A stretch of DNA of 33,774 nucleotides from a virus. Both the position numbers and the translations under genes were made by a program. Under the pieces are notes generated by a model that had not been told where the DNA came from, did no database searches, and saw nothing but the letters and a program-made list of their open reading frames with translations. How positions within the stretch are numbered: the stretch's first letter is position 1; the number at the start of each line of letters is the position of its first letter. Shown here one piece after another: positions 19,222-29,154 of this stretch. The stretch covers positions 1 to 33,774 of IMG/VR virus record IMGVR_UViG_3300027969_000263. One strand, written 5' to 3'.

Positions 19222-21081
19222 GTGGCTGACAATAGTGCCGACATCGCCAAGAGAATCATCCTTGGTTGTGTAGCTGAAGGTATGACCATTGAGGCAGCTT
19301 GTGCCTCCGCCGGCAAATCCATTAAGACTTACGAGTACTACCGCAGAACCGATAAGGTCTTTACAGACAAGGTTGACCGAACACGCCTAGGGCTGAAGGA
19401 CAAGAGCTTTGCAGCATCCGATGTTCACGATCTGACCTTTGCCGAGTTCCGCCAGAAGTACCTACACTCCCGCACCTTTCCACACCAGCAGAACCTGATA
19501 GATGTAATCGAAGGCCGCGAACCTGGGTGGTTGCATCCTTCTATGAAGTATGAAAAGGGTCTGGCTAATAACCGTATCCTTTTGAACATCCCGCCAAACC
19601 ACGCCAAGTCTATGACTGTGACCATTGATTACGTCACTTGGCAGGTGTGTCAGAACCCCAACTTTAGAGTACTCATCGTATCTCAGACGCAACAGTTAGC
19701 TGCAGACTTTCTCTACGCCATCAAGCAACGCCTGACTCATCCAAATTATGAAGCACTCCAACAGGCTTACGCTGCTGGCGTAGGGTTTAACTCTAAGTCA
19801 GCCTCGTGGCAGGCTACCCGTGTCACCTTTGGTGATGAGCTTCGTGAGTCTAGCGAAAAAGACCCAAACATCGAAGCCGTTGGTATCGGTGGTCAGATCT
19901 ACGGTAAACGTGCCGATATGATTATTGTAGACGACGCCGTGACATTAAAGAACGCTAACGAGTTTGAGAAACAAATTAGATGGTTAACCCAGGATGTGCG
20001 CTCCCGTCTTAACCCTACTGGTAAGTTGATTATCGTAGGTACCCGCGTCACCGCAGTAGACTTATACAAGGAACTACGTTCCGAAGACCGCTACCCTGGT
20101 GGCTTGGTCCCTTGGACCTACCTTGCAATGCCAGCTTTACTGACAACAGATGAGAACCCTGACAAGTGGGAGACTCTCTGGCCTGCTAGCGATGCCCCCT
20201 TTGATGGGCAGACAGAATCAGATTTAGATGAAGACGGCCTCTATCCTAGATGGAATGGTCGTAACCTCTACAACGAACGCCAAGCTATGGATGCAAGCAC
20301 TTGGGCTTTAGTTTACCAACAGCAAGACATCTCAGATGATGCCATCTTTGATCCAGTATGTGTGCGAGGTTCTATAGATGGTATGCGCAAAGCAGGTCGC
20401 TTGGTTCCTGGTCACCCAGGTCATCCACGTGATGTCAACGGCTTTAGTTTTATTTGTGGTCTTGATCCCGCTATGGTTGGTGATACAGCCGCCATTTGTT
20501 ACGCTGTTGATCGCACTACACATAAACGCTACATTGTTGATGCTATTAAAATTACTAGGCCAACACCTGCTGCGATCCGTCAGTTAATCTTTGATTGGAC
20601 TTCCCTGTACTCACCGAGTGAGTGGATAGTAGAAAAGAATGCTTTTCAATCATTCCTTACGCAAGATGAGGGCATCCGCGCAAACCTTGCCTCCAGGGGT
20701 GTGTTACTGCGAGAACACCATACAGGTAACAACAAGTGGGACTCCGGTTTCGGTGTTGCTTCTATGTCTACCTTGTTCGGCACAAAACAGTTTGACGGCA
20801 AACACCACCGCGACAACCTTATTCACTTACCTAGTGACCAGACTGAAAACATCAAGGCGCTCATTGAGCAATTGATTACGTGGTCACCTAGTACTAAAGG
20901 CAAGACCGATATGGTAATGGCTCTGTGGTTCTGTGAAATTAGAGCACGCGAAATGCTCAACCAAGGACTACACAAGACGCACCATATGAAAAATCCTTTT
21001 CTATCTCGTTACGAGGTAGGAAAACGAACAGTTATCAACATAGATGAACTGCTCGCAGAAAAAGATCGTACATTCATCTAA
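19222..21081 (+). CDS. terL: Terminase, large subunit with N-terminal small-subunit-like domain
   Basis: The 619-residue protein starts at GTG 19222 after AGGAGA. Residues 1-60 (ILGCVAEGMTIEAACASAGK, KTYEYYRRTD) form a helix-turn-helix like those of small terminase subunits. From about residue 85 comes the large-subunit ATPase: the Walker A variant PPNHAKS (124-130), Walker B ADMIIVDD (231-238) and a coupling motif GTR (273-275). The nuclease domain begins at CGLDPAMVGDTA (Asp415) and continues with VEKN and DMVMAL. No separate small-subunit gene is visible nearby, so recognition and packaging may be in one chain. It heads the head operon. Confidence 0.92.
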   Translation: MADNSADIAKRIILGCVAEGMTIEAACASAGKSIKTYEYYRRTDKVFTDKVDRTRLGLKDKSFAASDVHDLTFAEFRQKYLHSRTFPHQQNLIDVIEGREPGWLHPSMKYEKGLANNRILLNIPPNHAKSMTVTIDYVTWQVCQNPNFRVLIVSQTQQLAADFLYAIKQRLTHPNYEALQQAYAAGVGFNSKSASWQATRVTFGDELRESSEKDPNIEAVGIGGQIYGKRADMIIVDDAVTLKNANEFEKQIRWLTQDVRSRLNPTGKLIIVGTRVTAVDLYKELRSEDRYPGGLVPWTYLAMPALLTTDENPDKWETLWPASDAPFDGQTESDLDEDGLYPRWNGRNLYNERQAMDASTWALVYQQQDISDDAIFDPVCVRGSIDGMRKAGRLVPGHPGHPRDVNGFSFICGLDPAMVGDTAAICYAVDRTTHKRYIVDAIKITRPTPAAIRQLIFDWTSLYSPSEWIVEKNAFQSFLTQDEGIRANLASRGVLLREHHTGNNKWDSGFGVASMSTLFGTKQFDGKHHRDNLIHLPSDQTENIKALIEQLITWSPSTKGKTDMVMALWFCEIRAREMLNQGLHKTHHMKNPFLSRYEVGKRTVINIDELLAEKDRTFI

Positions 21082-21091
21082 GGAGATAACA

Positions 21092-21229
21092 ATGGCACAA
21101 ATGAAGAAGCCTGTAGTAAAGCCTAAAGTAACACCAAAGGCTCCAGCAAAGACACCAACAAAGATGACTCCACAAGATGCAGCGATGAAGAAACTTCTGG
21201 AAAAGAAGTACGGCAAGATCTACGGATAA
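21092..21229 (+). CDS. Small Lys/Pro-rich protein, 45 residues
   Basis: An AAGGAGATAAC site precedes the ATG at 21092, in frame with an upstream start inside the terminase gene that has no ribosome site. The protein is basic, Pro/Lys/Thr-rich (KPVVKPKVTPKAPAKTPTK) and ends in a helix with KKLLEKKYG. A DNA-binding or minor head role between terminase and portal is possible. Confidence 0.6.
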   Translation: MAQMKKPVVKPKVTPKAPAKTPTKMTPQDAAMKKLLEKKYGKIYG

Positions 21230-21238
21230 GGAATTCCA

Positions 21239-22996
21239 TTGTTATCAGTTAAAGAAGTAGACGCTAAGCTAGCACGCTTACGTACTCGCTCATCAGCGCG
21301 AGATCAACGTATGCGTGATGTGCTCTCGGTGCGTCAGGGAGATATCTCTAAGGTATACCCTGCAATGTTTTCAGAGGAATACCCAAAGCCTCTGGTTGCA
21401 AACTTCATTGACGTCGCAGCACGTGACCTTGCAGAAGCAATGGCACCACTGCCATCCTTTAACTGCTCAGCAACTAATATGGTTTCAGATGCAGCACGCA
21501 AAGCTGCAGATACTCGTACTCGTATTGCAAACTTTTATGTAACAAACTCTGACCTACAACTGCAGATGTACACAGCAGCAGACTGGTATAACACCTACGG
21601 TCTTGGTATCGGTATGGTTGAGATGGATTTTGAGGACAACAACCCTCGTATCCGTATGCTCAACCCATTCGGTACATACCCAGAGTTAGATCGTTATGGT
21701 CGTGTTTTGTCTGTTACTCAGGTCATTGTTACCGATGCAGAGACACTAGCTGGACAGTATCCAGAGTATTACGATTTGATTCTAGGCCGTAACCAGTACG
21801 CTCTTTCTTCTCCTTATATCTCAATGGTTAAGTACCACGACAAAGATCAGGACCTGCTTTATATACCAGAGCGTAAGAACCTAGTTCTATCACGCACACC
21901 TAACATCTTGAACAAGCCTATGGCATCTGTCATTATGCGTTCTTCTCTTGATGGAGAAGCACGTGGACAGTTTGATGATGTTCTATCAGTACAACTTGCT
22001 CGTGCTCGCTTTGCAGTATTGCAGATCCAAGCAGCAGAAAAGTCTATCCAAGCACCTATTGCTATCCCACAAGATGTGCAAGAGTTGGCACTTGGTCCAG
22101 ATTCAATTATGCGTTCTGCTAACCCACAAGGTATTCGTCGTGTTCCACTAGAACTACCACCTGGAGTCTTTACAGAGTCTGGTGTATTAGAGCGTGAACT
22201 ACGTCTTGGTGCTCGTTACCCTGAATCTCGTTCAGGTAACATTGACGCATCAGTTGTAACAGGCCGTGGTGTGCAAGCACTACAGGCTGGCTTTGATACA
22301 CAGATCAAGGCAGCTCAAGCACAGTTTGCTCGTATGTTCCAAGAACTTATCTCAGTATGCTTTGAAGCAGATGAGAAAGTATTTGGTGGTATTCCAAAGA
22401 CCATCAAGGGAACAGATGATGGAACACCTTACGTTCTTAAGTACACACCATCTCGTGATATCAAGGGTGAATACGGCGTAGATGTACGTTACGGAATTAT
22501 GTCTGGTATGGATCCAAACCGTGCCATCATTGCTTTACTACAAATGCGTTCAGACAAGCTCGTATCTCGTGACTATGTACGTCGTGAGATTCCAATGGAC
22601 TTGAATGTAACTCAGGAGGAACAACGTGTTGATATTGAAGAGATGCGCGATTCTTTGCGTGTTGCTGTTGCACAGTATGCTCAGGCAATTCCAGCCCTCG
22701 CAGCGCAAGGTCAAGACCCTAGTGAGATTATCTCACGTATCGCAAGTGTTATCCAAGGTCGCCAAAAGGGGCAATCACTAGAGTCAGTAATCGAAAAAGC
22801 ATTTACACCAGAACCACCTCCAACCCAGCAGATGCCACCAATGGCACCAGGTATGGAGCAACAACTTCCAGCAGCAGGTGTGGCCCCCGCTCCTGCCTCG
22901 CAGCAACCTCCACAAGAACAAGCTGGTCAGGCCCCTGCTGCTGGTCAAAAACCCGATATAGCCCAACTACTAGCTGGTATTACCGGCGCAGCATAA
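21239..22996 (+). CDS. Portal protein
   Basis: The start is TTG at 21239 with AAGGA upstream. The 585-residue protein has an N-terminal helical clip-like region, a YGLGIGMVEMDFEDNNPRIR strand pair, a GTYPELDRYGRVL turn, and a long helical core with regular Asp/Arg, consistent with phage portals of the size directly downstream of terminase. The C-terminal 60 residues are Pro/Gln/Ala-rich. Portals form the dodecamer at the packaging vertex. The assignment rests on position, length and overall pattern. Confidence 0.8.
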   Translation: MLSVKEVDAKLARLRTRSSARDQRMRDVLSVRQGDISKVYPAMFSEEYPKPLVANFIDVAARDLAEAMAPLPSFNCSATNMVSDAARKAADTRTRIANFYVTNSDLQLQMYTAADWYNTYGLGIGMVEMDFEDNNPRIRMLNPFGTYPELDRYGRVLSVTQVIVTDAETLAGQYPEYYDLILGRNQYALSSPYISMVKYHDKDQDLLYIPERKNLVLSRTPNILNKPMASVIMRSSLDGEARGQFDDVLSVQLARARFAVLQIQAAEKSIQAPIAIPQDVQELALGPDSIMRSANPQGIRRVPLELPPGVFTESGVLERELRLGARYPESRSGNIDASVVTGRGVQALQAGFDTQIKAAQAQFARMFQELISVCFEADEKVFGGIPKTIKGTDDGTPYVLKYTPSRDIKGEYGVDVRYGIMSGMDPNRAIIALLQMRSDKLVSRDYVRREIPMDLNVTQEEQRVDIEEMRDSLRVAVAQYAQAIPALAAQGQDPSEIISRIASVIQGRQKGQSLESVIEKAFTPEPPPTQQMPPMAPGMEQQLPAAGVAPAPASQQPPQEQAGQAPAAGQKPDIAQLLAGITGAA

Positions 22997-23012
22997 TCAG
23001 AGGAGGTGTAAA

Positions 23013-23156
23013 ATGAACAAAGGATCACGTGCAGCAGCACCTATGTCAAAGCCAACTGAAGGTAAGAAGGATACTTCTAAGCCAGCAGGACCAGGCAAGG
23101 TAGTACCATCAATGATGCCAGCAGGACGACGCGGCAACGCAGTAAAAAAAGGATAA
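23013..23156 (+). CDS. Small basic protein, 47 residues
   Basis: A very strong AGAGGAGGTG site precedes the ATG. The product is basic and Gly/Pro-rich (MNKGSRAAAPMSKPTEGKKD start) and ends in a basic GRRGNAVKKG tail, so it is probably disordered. Its high-quality ribosome site suggests abundant synthesis. Role unknown. Confidence 0.6.
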   Translation: MNKGSRAAAPMSKPTEGKKDTSKPAGPGKVVPSMMPAGRRGNAVKKG

Positions 23157-23184
23157 TAACTTTTAATGGAAGGTGTACTGGGCG

Positions 23185-23400
23185 ATGAAAGATGACAACT
23201 ATGTTCCTCGCCCAGTGCGCTTTCTTGATTTTGTAGTTGTAGGAATAGGTTTTCTACACAACATTGCTTCATCTGTTGAAACATTAACAGGTGAACTAAT
23301 GGAGCTATCTATTTACCATTCAAATCATATTACCCAAACCAATAGGGCTTGGGAAGATATGGCAAACGATTTAGAAAAATTAGAGGAGGACCAACAGTGA
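23185..23400 (+). CDS. Small protein with hydrophobic segment, 71 residues
   Basis: The preferred ATG at 23185 follows GGAAGG by 11 bases; a GTG at 23173 is also possible. The product has a basic start (VPRPVRFLDF), a hydrophobic segment (VVVGIGFLHNI) and a charged helical end (WEDMANDLEKLEEDQQ). Its stop overlaps the next GTG. It may be membrane-associated or a capsid-inner component. Confidence 0.6.
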   Translation: MKDDNYVPRPVRFLDFVVVGIGFLHNIASSVETLTGELMELSIYHSNHITQTNRAWEDMANDLEKLEEDQQ

Positions 23401-23801
23401 GTATGTTAAATCCACTGGCAGGACCAGCAGGTCCAGGTAAATTCTCTACACGTACCGATAATTTACAAATGGGTTCTACAGCATATGGTGAAGGCGTTGA
23501 GACGCAGGCTATTAAGTCAGGTGCTCCGCTAGCCAAGACTGCTGATGTACGTCCTGCTCGCGCAGGAGATGTACGCGAAGCAGCTACACAGGCACCAATA
23601 ACAGAATTATATGCACCAACACAACGCCCAAATGAACCAGTTACTTCAGGTATAGATATAGGTCCAGGACCAGGTTCTAATGCGTTAATGATGCAGGGAG
23701 CTACTACAAAGACTTCTGACATATTAGCCAAAATGTTGCCGTATGACACAGATGGATCAATTGCCATTTTGTATCAACAGGCATTAGCGCGAGGTGAATA
23801 A
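23397..23801 (+). CDS. Gly/Pro-rich protein, probable minor virion protein
   Basis: The start is a GTG overlapping the previous stop, with GAGGAGG upstream. The 134-residue product is low in secondary structure (LNPLAGPAGPGKFSTRTDNL) and ends with a short helix (ILAKMLPYDTDGSIAILYQQ). Placement between portal and the giant virion protein suggests a minor head component. Confidence 0.65.
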   Translation: MSMLNPLAGPAGPGKFSTRTDNLQMGSTAYGEGVETQAIKSGAPLAKTADVRPARAGDVREAATQAPITELYAPTQRPNEPVTSGIDIGPGPGSNALMMQGATTKTSDILAKMLPYDTDGSIAILYQQALARGE

Positions 23802-26800
23802 TTGGCCGATCTTAACGCCGCTGCCTCTGCTGCAGGTTTAACTGCTGCAGAAAAGAAAGCGATGCAAGATCTATCTAAAACTCTTGCTACACATCGTGAA
23901 CTTTCTAATTTGCCAGCCAACATTGCACAGCAGGCTTATGCCTCTAAGACTCCTGCACAACAGGCAGCTCTTCTTAAAGTTGCAGGCAATGAAGATCCAG
24001 CAAAGAAAGCCAACCGTGGTTGGCTAGGAACTGCTTGGCACTACACACTTGGTGGTGCATTTGCCTTGGCACAAGAAGCATCAGACCTTGCTACTCGCGT
24101 AGCACGTACTGGTCTTATTGCAATAGATCAAGGCGTATCACCATTTGGTGCAGGTAATGCTTGGGATATAGCAAGTGATAAAGGTGACAATGTATTTAGT
24201 CCCAACCGCATTGATACTGCAAAGCGTCAATACGGTGCAGATCGTATCTCTGTTGCTATGCGTGTTTCTAAGGGAGACAAACTTAGCGACATCCTTGCTA
24301 CCGGTACCGATGCTGAAAAGGCAATCGCTGCTGCAGTTCAGCAGAACAAAGATACTCTTTGGAATGATGCACTAGATACAGTCAGTGCTGCTAAGTATTC
24401 TCCAGGACGTGCTGTTGCTAATGCTATTGATGCACTTACACCTGGTGATTTAGTTAAAAATGGTTTTATGTACAAGACCATCTCTGGTGCAGTAGATGCT
24501 GCTTATAGAGTTTATGCAGATCCATTACTTGGTCTTGGTAAGGCTAAGAAGATGGTTGATATTTCACGCTACTCATTAGATGTCGTAGTAGGTGGAAATA
24601 AAGTAGAAGAAGTCTTTGCACGTCCACAGGTTGCAGCATTTTGGGATACTTACGGAGCGCAACTTACTAAGTATCGTGAAGCAACTACAACTGCTGAAAG
24701 AGTTGCAGCTAAAAAGCAACTAGCAATTACAGCACCAGAGTTTGGTGATGCTGTTATTAAATCTTTTGTTAACATTGAGACACCTATTAAAGATGCCAAC
24801 ACTGCTAAGGCTTTCTTTATGAACGCAGATCAAGTTAAAGAAATGATGTTAGGTCAAATTGGTCGCAAGCGTGTGATGATTCCGCGCCTAGATCCACTAC
24901 GTCAAGCTCGTATCAAAACACTTACTACCGCTAACAAAACATTTAACATTGACTTTATGGGTTCTAAGTTTGTAGACAACCTATTCTTTGGTGGCGCAGC
25001 AACAGATGATGGCATCCGAGAGACTGTAACAAATAACCGCGAGGCTATTGTTGGCAAGATCAAGCCTAATTATGAGGCTAAAGGTATGGCTCGTTTTTCA
25101 ACAGAGCAGATTCAATACCGTATTGATCGCTTCAAGGCCAAGTTTGAACTTGTACCAATCTTTGATAACAACCAACTAGATGTTACTGCAGCCGATGCTG
25201 CTAAAAAAGTTTATCAGTATGCACGTTTAGTACTTCCACGTAATGATGCAAAGTTAATGGCACAAGCATTTGATGATGCTGAAGTAGGACTCAAGAAGGA
25301 AATCTTCTACGGACTACAATCAACCATTGCAGACATCCGTGGTCTTAATGTAACTAAAGAAGGTCAACCAATTGCTCGTGCATTGCAGGGTAAGGCAGAA
25401 CCTCAGTTTGCATTAACTGAAATTAGAAATGGTGTTGAATACAACCCAGCTATGTTGCCAGGAACAAATGAGCAAGTTGCTCTTATTCTTTCAGACACAT
25501 CTGATTTCGTAACTACCCTGAGTGTTCGTGATATTGACCGTGCATCTGCACGATCTGGTTTAATTCAGAACCTACTAGGCGTGGCACATTCTGGTTGGGT
25601 AGATAAGATGACTAGCGCTTGGTCATTTGCTACTCTTGCCGGTCCACGTTATGCAATCCGTAACGCATCTGAAGATTTAATGGTCCACCTTGCTATTGGT
25701 GAGTCACCATTTGGTTTAGTTAAAGGTCGTATGCTTTCAACACGCTTGCGTACAGCGCAACAAATGGAAAAAGGATTAACTAAGTTTGAACAAAAGGCAG
25801 CAAACCCACTAGGTGGAGCATTGCGCTTTATCAATAAAAAAGAATCAAAGGCCTATGGTGCTGCTATTCAAGCAGCAGATGGTGACATTGCCCAGATACG
25901 TGAGATTATGGCTAATGCACTCAATGAAGGCAAGATGTCTCGGTTCTATGAAAAGACTGGACTAGGTAAATTTACTAAAGCAGACCGTGAAGCACTTGCA
26001 ATGCAGATTAAGCACGGCGATTTAGATAATGCATTGATGGATGTTGTTGAAGGTGGCAAGAACTCCTTTACAGGTATTGACGCCTTTACTCGTACGTTAA
26101 ATTACCAACGCAGAAGTAAAGTACGCACAGAAGAACTTGGATATAACCTTCCAAAGAATATGAGTCGTGCTAAGGGTTCACGTGGTATGACTCGTATGTC
26201 TCCACTTGCTAGTACAGAATCTGAAGTAGCTTGGGCTATGCGTATTGGATATTACTCCAATGACAGATTGGGCGGCATTGCAGTTGCCAATCTTGATAAT
26301 GAAGAAATCGCAGTTGGCAAACTGTTTGATTGGCTAATGGACCCAGACAACAAAAAATTAGTTAAGTCTTTTCGTTTAGAAGAACGTGGCGTAAGCGAGC
26401 AAGAGCACGCACAGCGCATCTATGATGCAGCAAAACAACTCTTTGTTAAGAACGATGGAACAACTATCAATCTTAATTTACTAGATAAGGTTCGCAAGTA
26501 CGATCCAGAGACTGGTTCATACAAGATATCAGGTCAAATTTCATTAGATGACTTGCCAACATCTGTAGAAGACGCACCTCAATATATTCTTGGACCACAG
26601 TTAGTAGCTGTATCTGATACAGGTAACTACACAACATCTTTGATGGAGTGGGGTTGGGACTGGTTAGGTAATGCTAATGCTCGTTTCTCACGTGAGCCTA
26701 TGGTTCTACAAGAGATGATTAAGATTCGTAAAGAGTTTGAGAAGACTGGCTTTACAGATGCTTTCATTGCCGCTCACAAGCGTGGCATTACAGATGAAAA

Positions 26801-28475
26801 GGCACTTATCAAAGCAGAGGCAAGTGCTCAAAAGGAACTAGCAACTCTTATCGAAGAGCGTGCAGCATTACAAACTCTTGCATATGTTGATAATCCTTTG
26901 GTACAAAGCCAACTTGCATTCTCTGGTCGCAACTTTGCGCGTTTCTATCGTGCTACTGAAGACTTCTATCGCCGTGTTTACCGTGTTGTACGCTACAACC
27001 CAGAGTCAATTGCTCGTGCTTCTCTTACTTATGAGGGAATTACACATTCAGGTTGGATTCAACACGACGATCAGGGTGAACCATACTTCATTTACCCAGG
27101 AACAAAGTATGTTTACAAGGCAGTACAGACTGCAATGACAGCGTTAGGCGTACCTGCAGAGTTTAAGGTACCAATGCCAGTACAGTTTGGTGCTAATATC
27201 AAGATGCTTACACCATCTTTGAACCCAGACTCTGCAATTCCTACACTTGCTGGTCCACTTTCAGGTGTATCTATCAAGGTACTATCTAATCTTGTAGATA
27301 TCTTTAACCCAGGTGCTGCAGATAAGATCACAACTACATTTTTAGGTAAGTATGCAGAAGACCAACCAATGGTTTCAGCGTTCTTACCAGCACACGTTAA
27401 CCGTATCTATGCAGCAATGAACAGAGATGAACGTGATGGTCAATATGCCAGCGCATCTCGCAAGGCTATGACCTATCTTGAAGCATCTGGTCACGGATTA
27501 AAACAAAAGTTTGCAGAAGATGGAACTCCAATTCCATTTACCTCTAAAGAGCTTGAAGATTACCGTATTAAGTTAAAGAACACCACACTAGGTATCCTAG
27601 GTATGCGTGTTATCTACGGTTTCGTAGCACCTGCATCACCTGCAGTACAACTCAAGTCTGATATGGCTGACTGGGTACGCGGTAATGGTGAAGCAAACTT
27701 CAAACAAGTCTGGTATGGACTGCTTGATAAGACTGGTGACTACGACACAGCAATGGCTGAGTGGGTTAAGTACTTCCCAGACCAAATGCCGTTTACTGTT
27801 TCAGAATCAGATCGTTCAACTGTTGCATACTTCCGTTATGCACAAGAATCCGGTGACTTTGTAGAGAACAACCAAGCATTGTTTAAGGAGTTCAAGCAAG
27901 GTGCAACCTTCTTGATTCCTCACAAAGCTGGTTACTCTTGGGATGCTTACAAGACTATGACCGATATGGGTCTTCGTAAGAATAAGACAGTTACTGACTT
28001 CCTTCGTGAAGTTCAGACCGCTGCAGATATGCAAACTTATTATGAAAAGAAGAACCAATACGAAAAGAACCTTGAGTCTGTTGGTACAGACTTTGAGCGT
28101 TCATCACTTCGTAAAGAGTTTACAAATTGGGCCACAATCTATAAGGCTGGTCGCCCATTAGTACAAGAAGAACTATCGCAGGGTAGCCAAAAGGCTATTG
28201 AGCGTATGAACGCTTACAATGATTTGACAGCAATGGTTAAATCACCAGTTGCTGAAAAGGCAAATCCTGGAACTGTTCAGGCTTTGCGTAAGATGGTTGA
28301 TCTTTATGAGGCATATAAGACTTCAAGAAAAGAAATAGATCAATTTGGTGGTAGCCAATTCCTTTCTCAAATGAATAAGGATGAAACTATTATCAAGATG
28401 CGAGAACTTTCACAATACAACGAGAACACCGTGAGTGCTTACAACGTACTCTTTGGTAGATTGCTAGGAGACTAA
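23802..28475 (+). CDS. Giant virion protein, 1557 residues (internal or ejection protein candidate)
   Basis: A TTG start at 23802 (GAGGTG upstream) leads a 4.67-kb gene. The protein is mostly alpha-helical and has no enzymatic motif that I can see. Segments such as VYADPLLGLGKAKK (about 235-250), LAGPRYAIRNASEDLMVHLA (about 610-630) and many Tyr/Arg-rich helices are typical of large actinophage structural proteins. It lies between portal and capsid genes, where short-tailed phages often encode internal proteins that enter the cell first and form a channel. A tape-measure protein would normally follow the capsid gene. Confidence 0.7.
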   Translation: MADLNAAASAAGLTAAEKKAMQDLSKTLATHRELSNLPANIAQQAYASKTPAQQAALLKVAGNEDPAKKANRGWLGTAWHYTLGGAFALAQEASDLATRVARTGLIAIDQGVSPFGAGNAWDIASDKGDNVFSPNRIDTAKRQYGADRISVAMRVSKGDKLSDILATGTDAEKAIAAAVQQNKDTLWNDALDTVSAAKYSPGRAVANAIDALTPGDLVKNGFMYKTISGAVDAAYRVYADPLLGLGKAKKMVDISRYSLDVVVGGNKVEEVFARPQVAAFWDTYGAQLTKYREATTTAERVAAKKQLAITAPEFGDAVIKSFVNIETPIKDANTAKAFFMNADQVKEMMLGQIGRKRVMIPRLDPLRQARIKTLTTANKTFNIDFMGSKFVDNLFFGGAATDDGIRETVTNNREAIVGKIKPNYEAKGMARFSTEQIQYRIDRFKAKFELVPIFDNNQLDVTAADAAKKVYQYARLVLPRNDAKLMAQAFDDAEVGLKKEIFYGLQSTIADIRGLNVTKEGQPIARALQGKAEPQFALTEIRNGVEYNPAMLPGTNEQVALILSDTSDFVTTLSVRDIDRASARSGLIQNLLGVAHSGWVDKMTSAWSFATLAGPRYAIRNASEDLMVHLAIGESPFGLVKGRMLSTRLRTAQQMEKGLTKFEQKAANPLGGALRFINKKESKAYGAAIQAADGDIAQIREIMANALNEGKMSRFYEKTGLGKFTKADREALAMQIKHGDLDNALMDVVEGGKNSFTGIDAFTRTLNYQRRSKVRTEELGYNLPKNMSRAKGSRGMTRMSPLASTESEVAWAMRIGYYSNDRLGGIAVANLDNEEIAVGKLFDWLMDPDNKKLVKSFRLEERGVSEQEHAQRIYDAAKQLFVKNDGTTINLNLLDKVRKYDPETGSYKISGQISLDDLPTSVEDAPQYILGPQLVAVSDTGNYTTSLMEWGWDWLGNANARFSREPMVLQEMIKIRKEFEKTGFTDAFIAAHKRGITDEKALIKAEASAQKELATLIEERAALQTLAYVDNPLVQSQLAFSGRNFARFYRATEDFYRRVYRVVRYNPESIARASLTYEGITHSGWIQHDDQGEPYFIYPGTKYVYKAVQTAMTALGVPAEFKVPMPVQFGANIKMLTPSLNPDSAIPTLAGPLSGVSIKVLSNLVDIFNPGAADKITTTFLGKYAEDQPMVSAFLPAHVNRIYAAMNRDERDGQYASASRKAMTYLEASGHGLKQKFAEDGTPIPFTSKELEDYRIKLKNTTLGILGMRVIYGFVAPASPAVQLKSDMADWVRGNGEANFKQVWYGLLDKTGDYDTAMAEWVKYFPDQMPFTVSESDRSTVAYFRYAQESGDFVENNQALFKEFKQGATFLIPHKAGYSWDAYKTMTDMGLRKNKTVTDFLREVQTAADMQTYYEKKNQYEKNLESVGTDFERSSLRKEFTNWATIYKAGRPLVQEELSQGSQKAIERMNAYNDLTAMVKSPVAEKANPGTVQALRKMVDLYEAYKTSRKEIDQFGGSQFLSQMNKDETIIKMRELSQYNENTVSAYNVLFGRLLGD

Positions 28476-28476
28476 A

Positions 28477-29154
28477 GTGGCAGTAAGCTCACCAGATCAA
28501 GCTCGTGCTACGGCGCAAGCAAAGGAATCAGCACGCACTGCCATAGCCAGCACTGATGGAAGAACTGGGCAAACAACAACAGGAGACTTTACAGACTTCT
28601 TAAAAATTGTAGCAAAAAGCCCTACCCTTATTACTGCTTATTCAAAGATGCTTAAAGCAGGTAATTACTATAAAGGTAAGGTTACCGATAAGTACACTCC
28701 TGCTTTAGTAAAAGCCTTCAACAAAGCTGAAGAAGATAGAGCACTTGTTTCATTAACTAGCCCTATAAGTCGTGATGATTTCTTTCAGCAGATTAGCCTT
28801 ATGGGTGAAGCTACAGGAACAGGTGCTGGTGGTCCATCAACAGTTACTAGTGTTACTAAGTACAAGCCAGAGGCTGCACAGCAAATAGTTAATTCAATTA
28901 TCCTAGACACTTTAGGACGCAAGGCTACTGCTGCTGAGATTAAAAAGTATACAGAAATGCTTAAGTCAATTGAAGGCAAAGCATCAACAGTAACTAACTA
29001 TTCAGGTTCAGGTTCTAACCAGAAGCAGACAGTCACAACTGGCTTAAGCGAAGAACAGTACCTAATAGACAAGATTTCAGGAACAGATGAAGGCAAGGCC
29101 AATAAGGTCCTTGGTTTCTATGAGACATTTATGAATGCGTTGGGTGGTCGCTAA
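28477..29154 (+). CDS. Virion protein candidate, 225 residues
   Basis: It starts with GTG two bases after the giant gene, with TAGGAG upstream. The protein has helical segments and Ser/Thr/Gly linkers (GTGAGGPSTVTSVTKY, TVTNYSGSGSNQKQTVTTG), and LDTLGRKATAAEIKKYTEML resembles helix pairs in internal virion proteins. TAATG overlap with the next gene. No enzyme motif. Confidence 0.6.
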   Translation: MAVSSPDQARATAQAKESARTAIASTDGRTGQTTTGDFTDFLKIVAKSPTLITAYSKMLKAGNYYKGKVTDKYTPALVKAFNKAEEDRALVSLTSPISRDDFFQQISLMGEATGTGAGGPSTVTSVTKYKPEAAQQIVNSIILDTLGRKATAAEIKKYTEMLKSIEGKASTVTNYSGSGSNQKQTVTTGLSEEQYLIDKISGTDEGKANKVLGFYETFMNALGGR

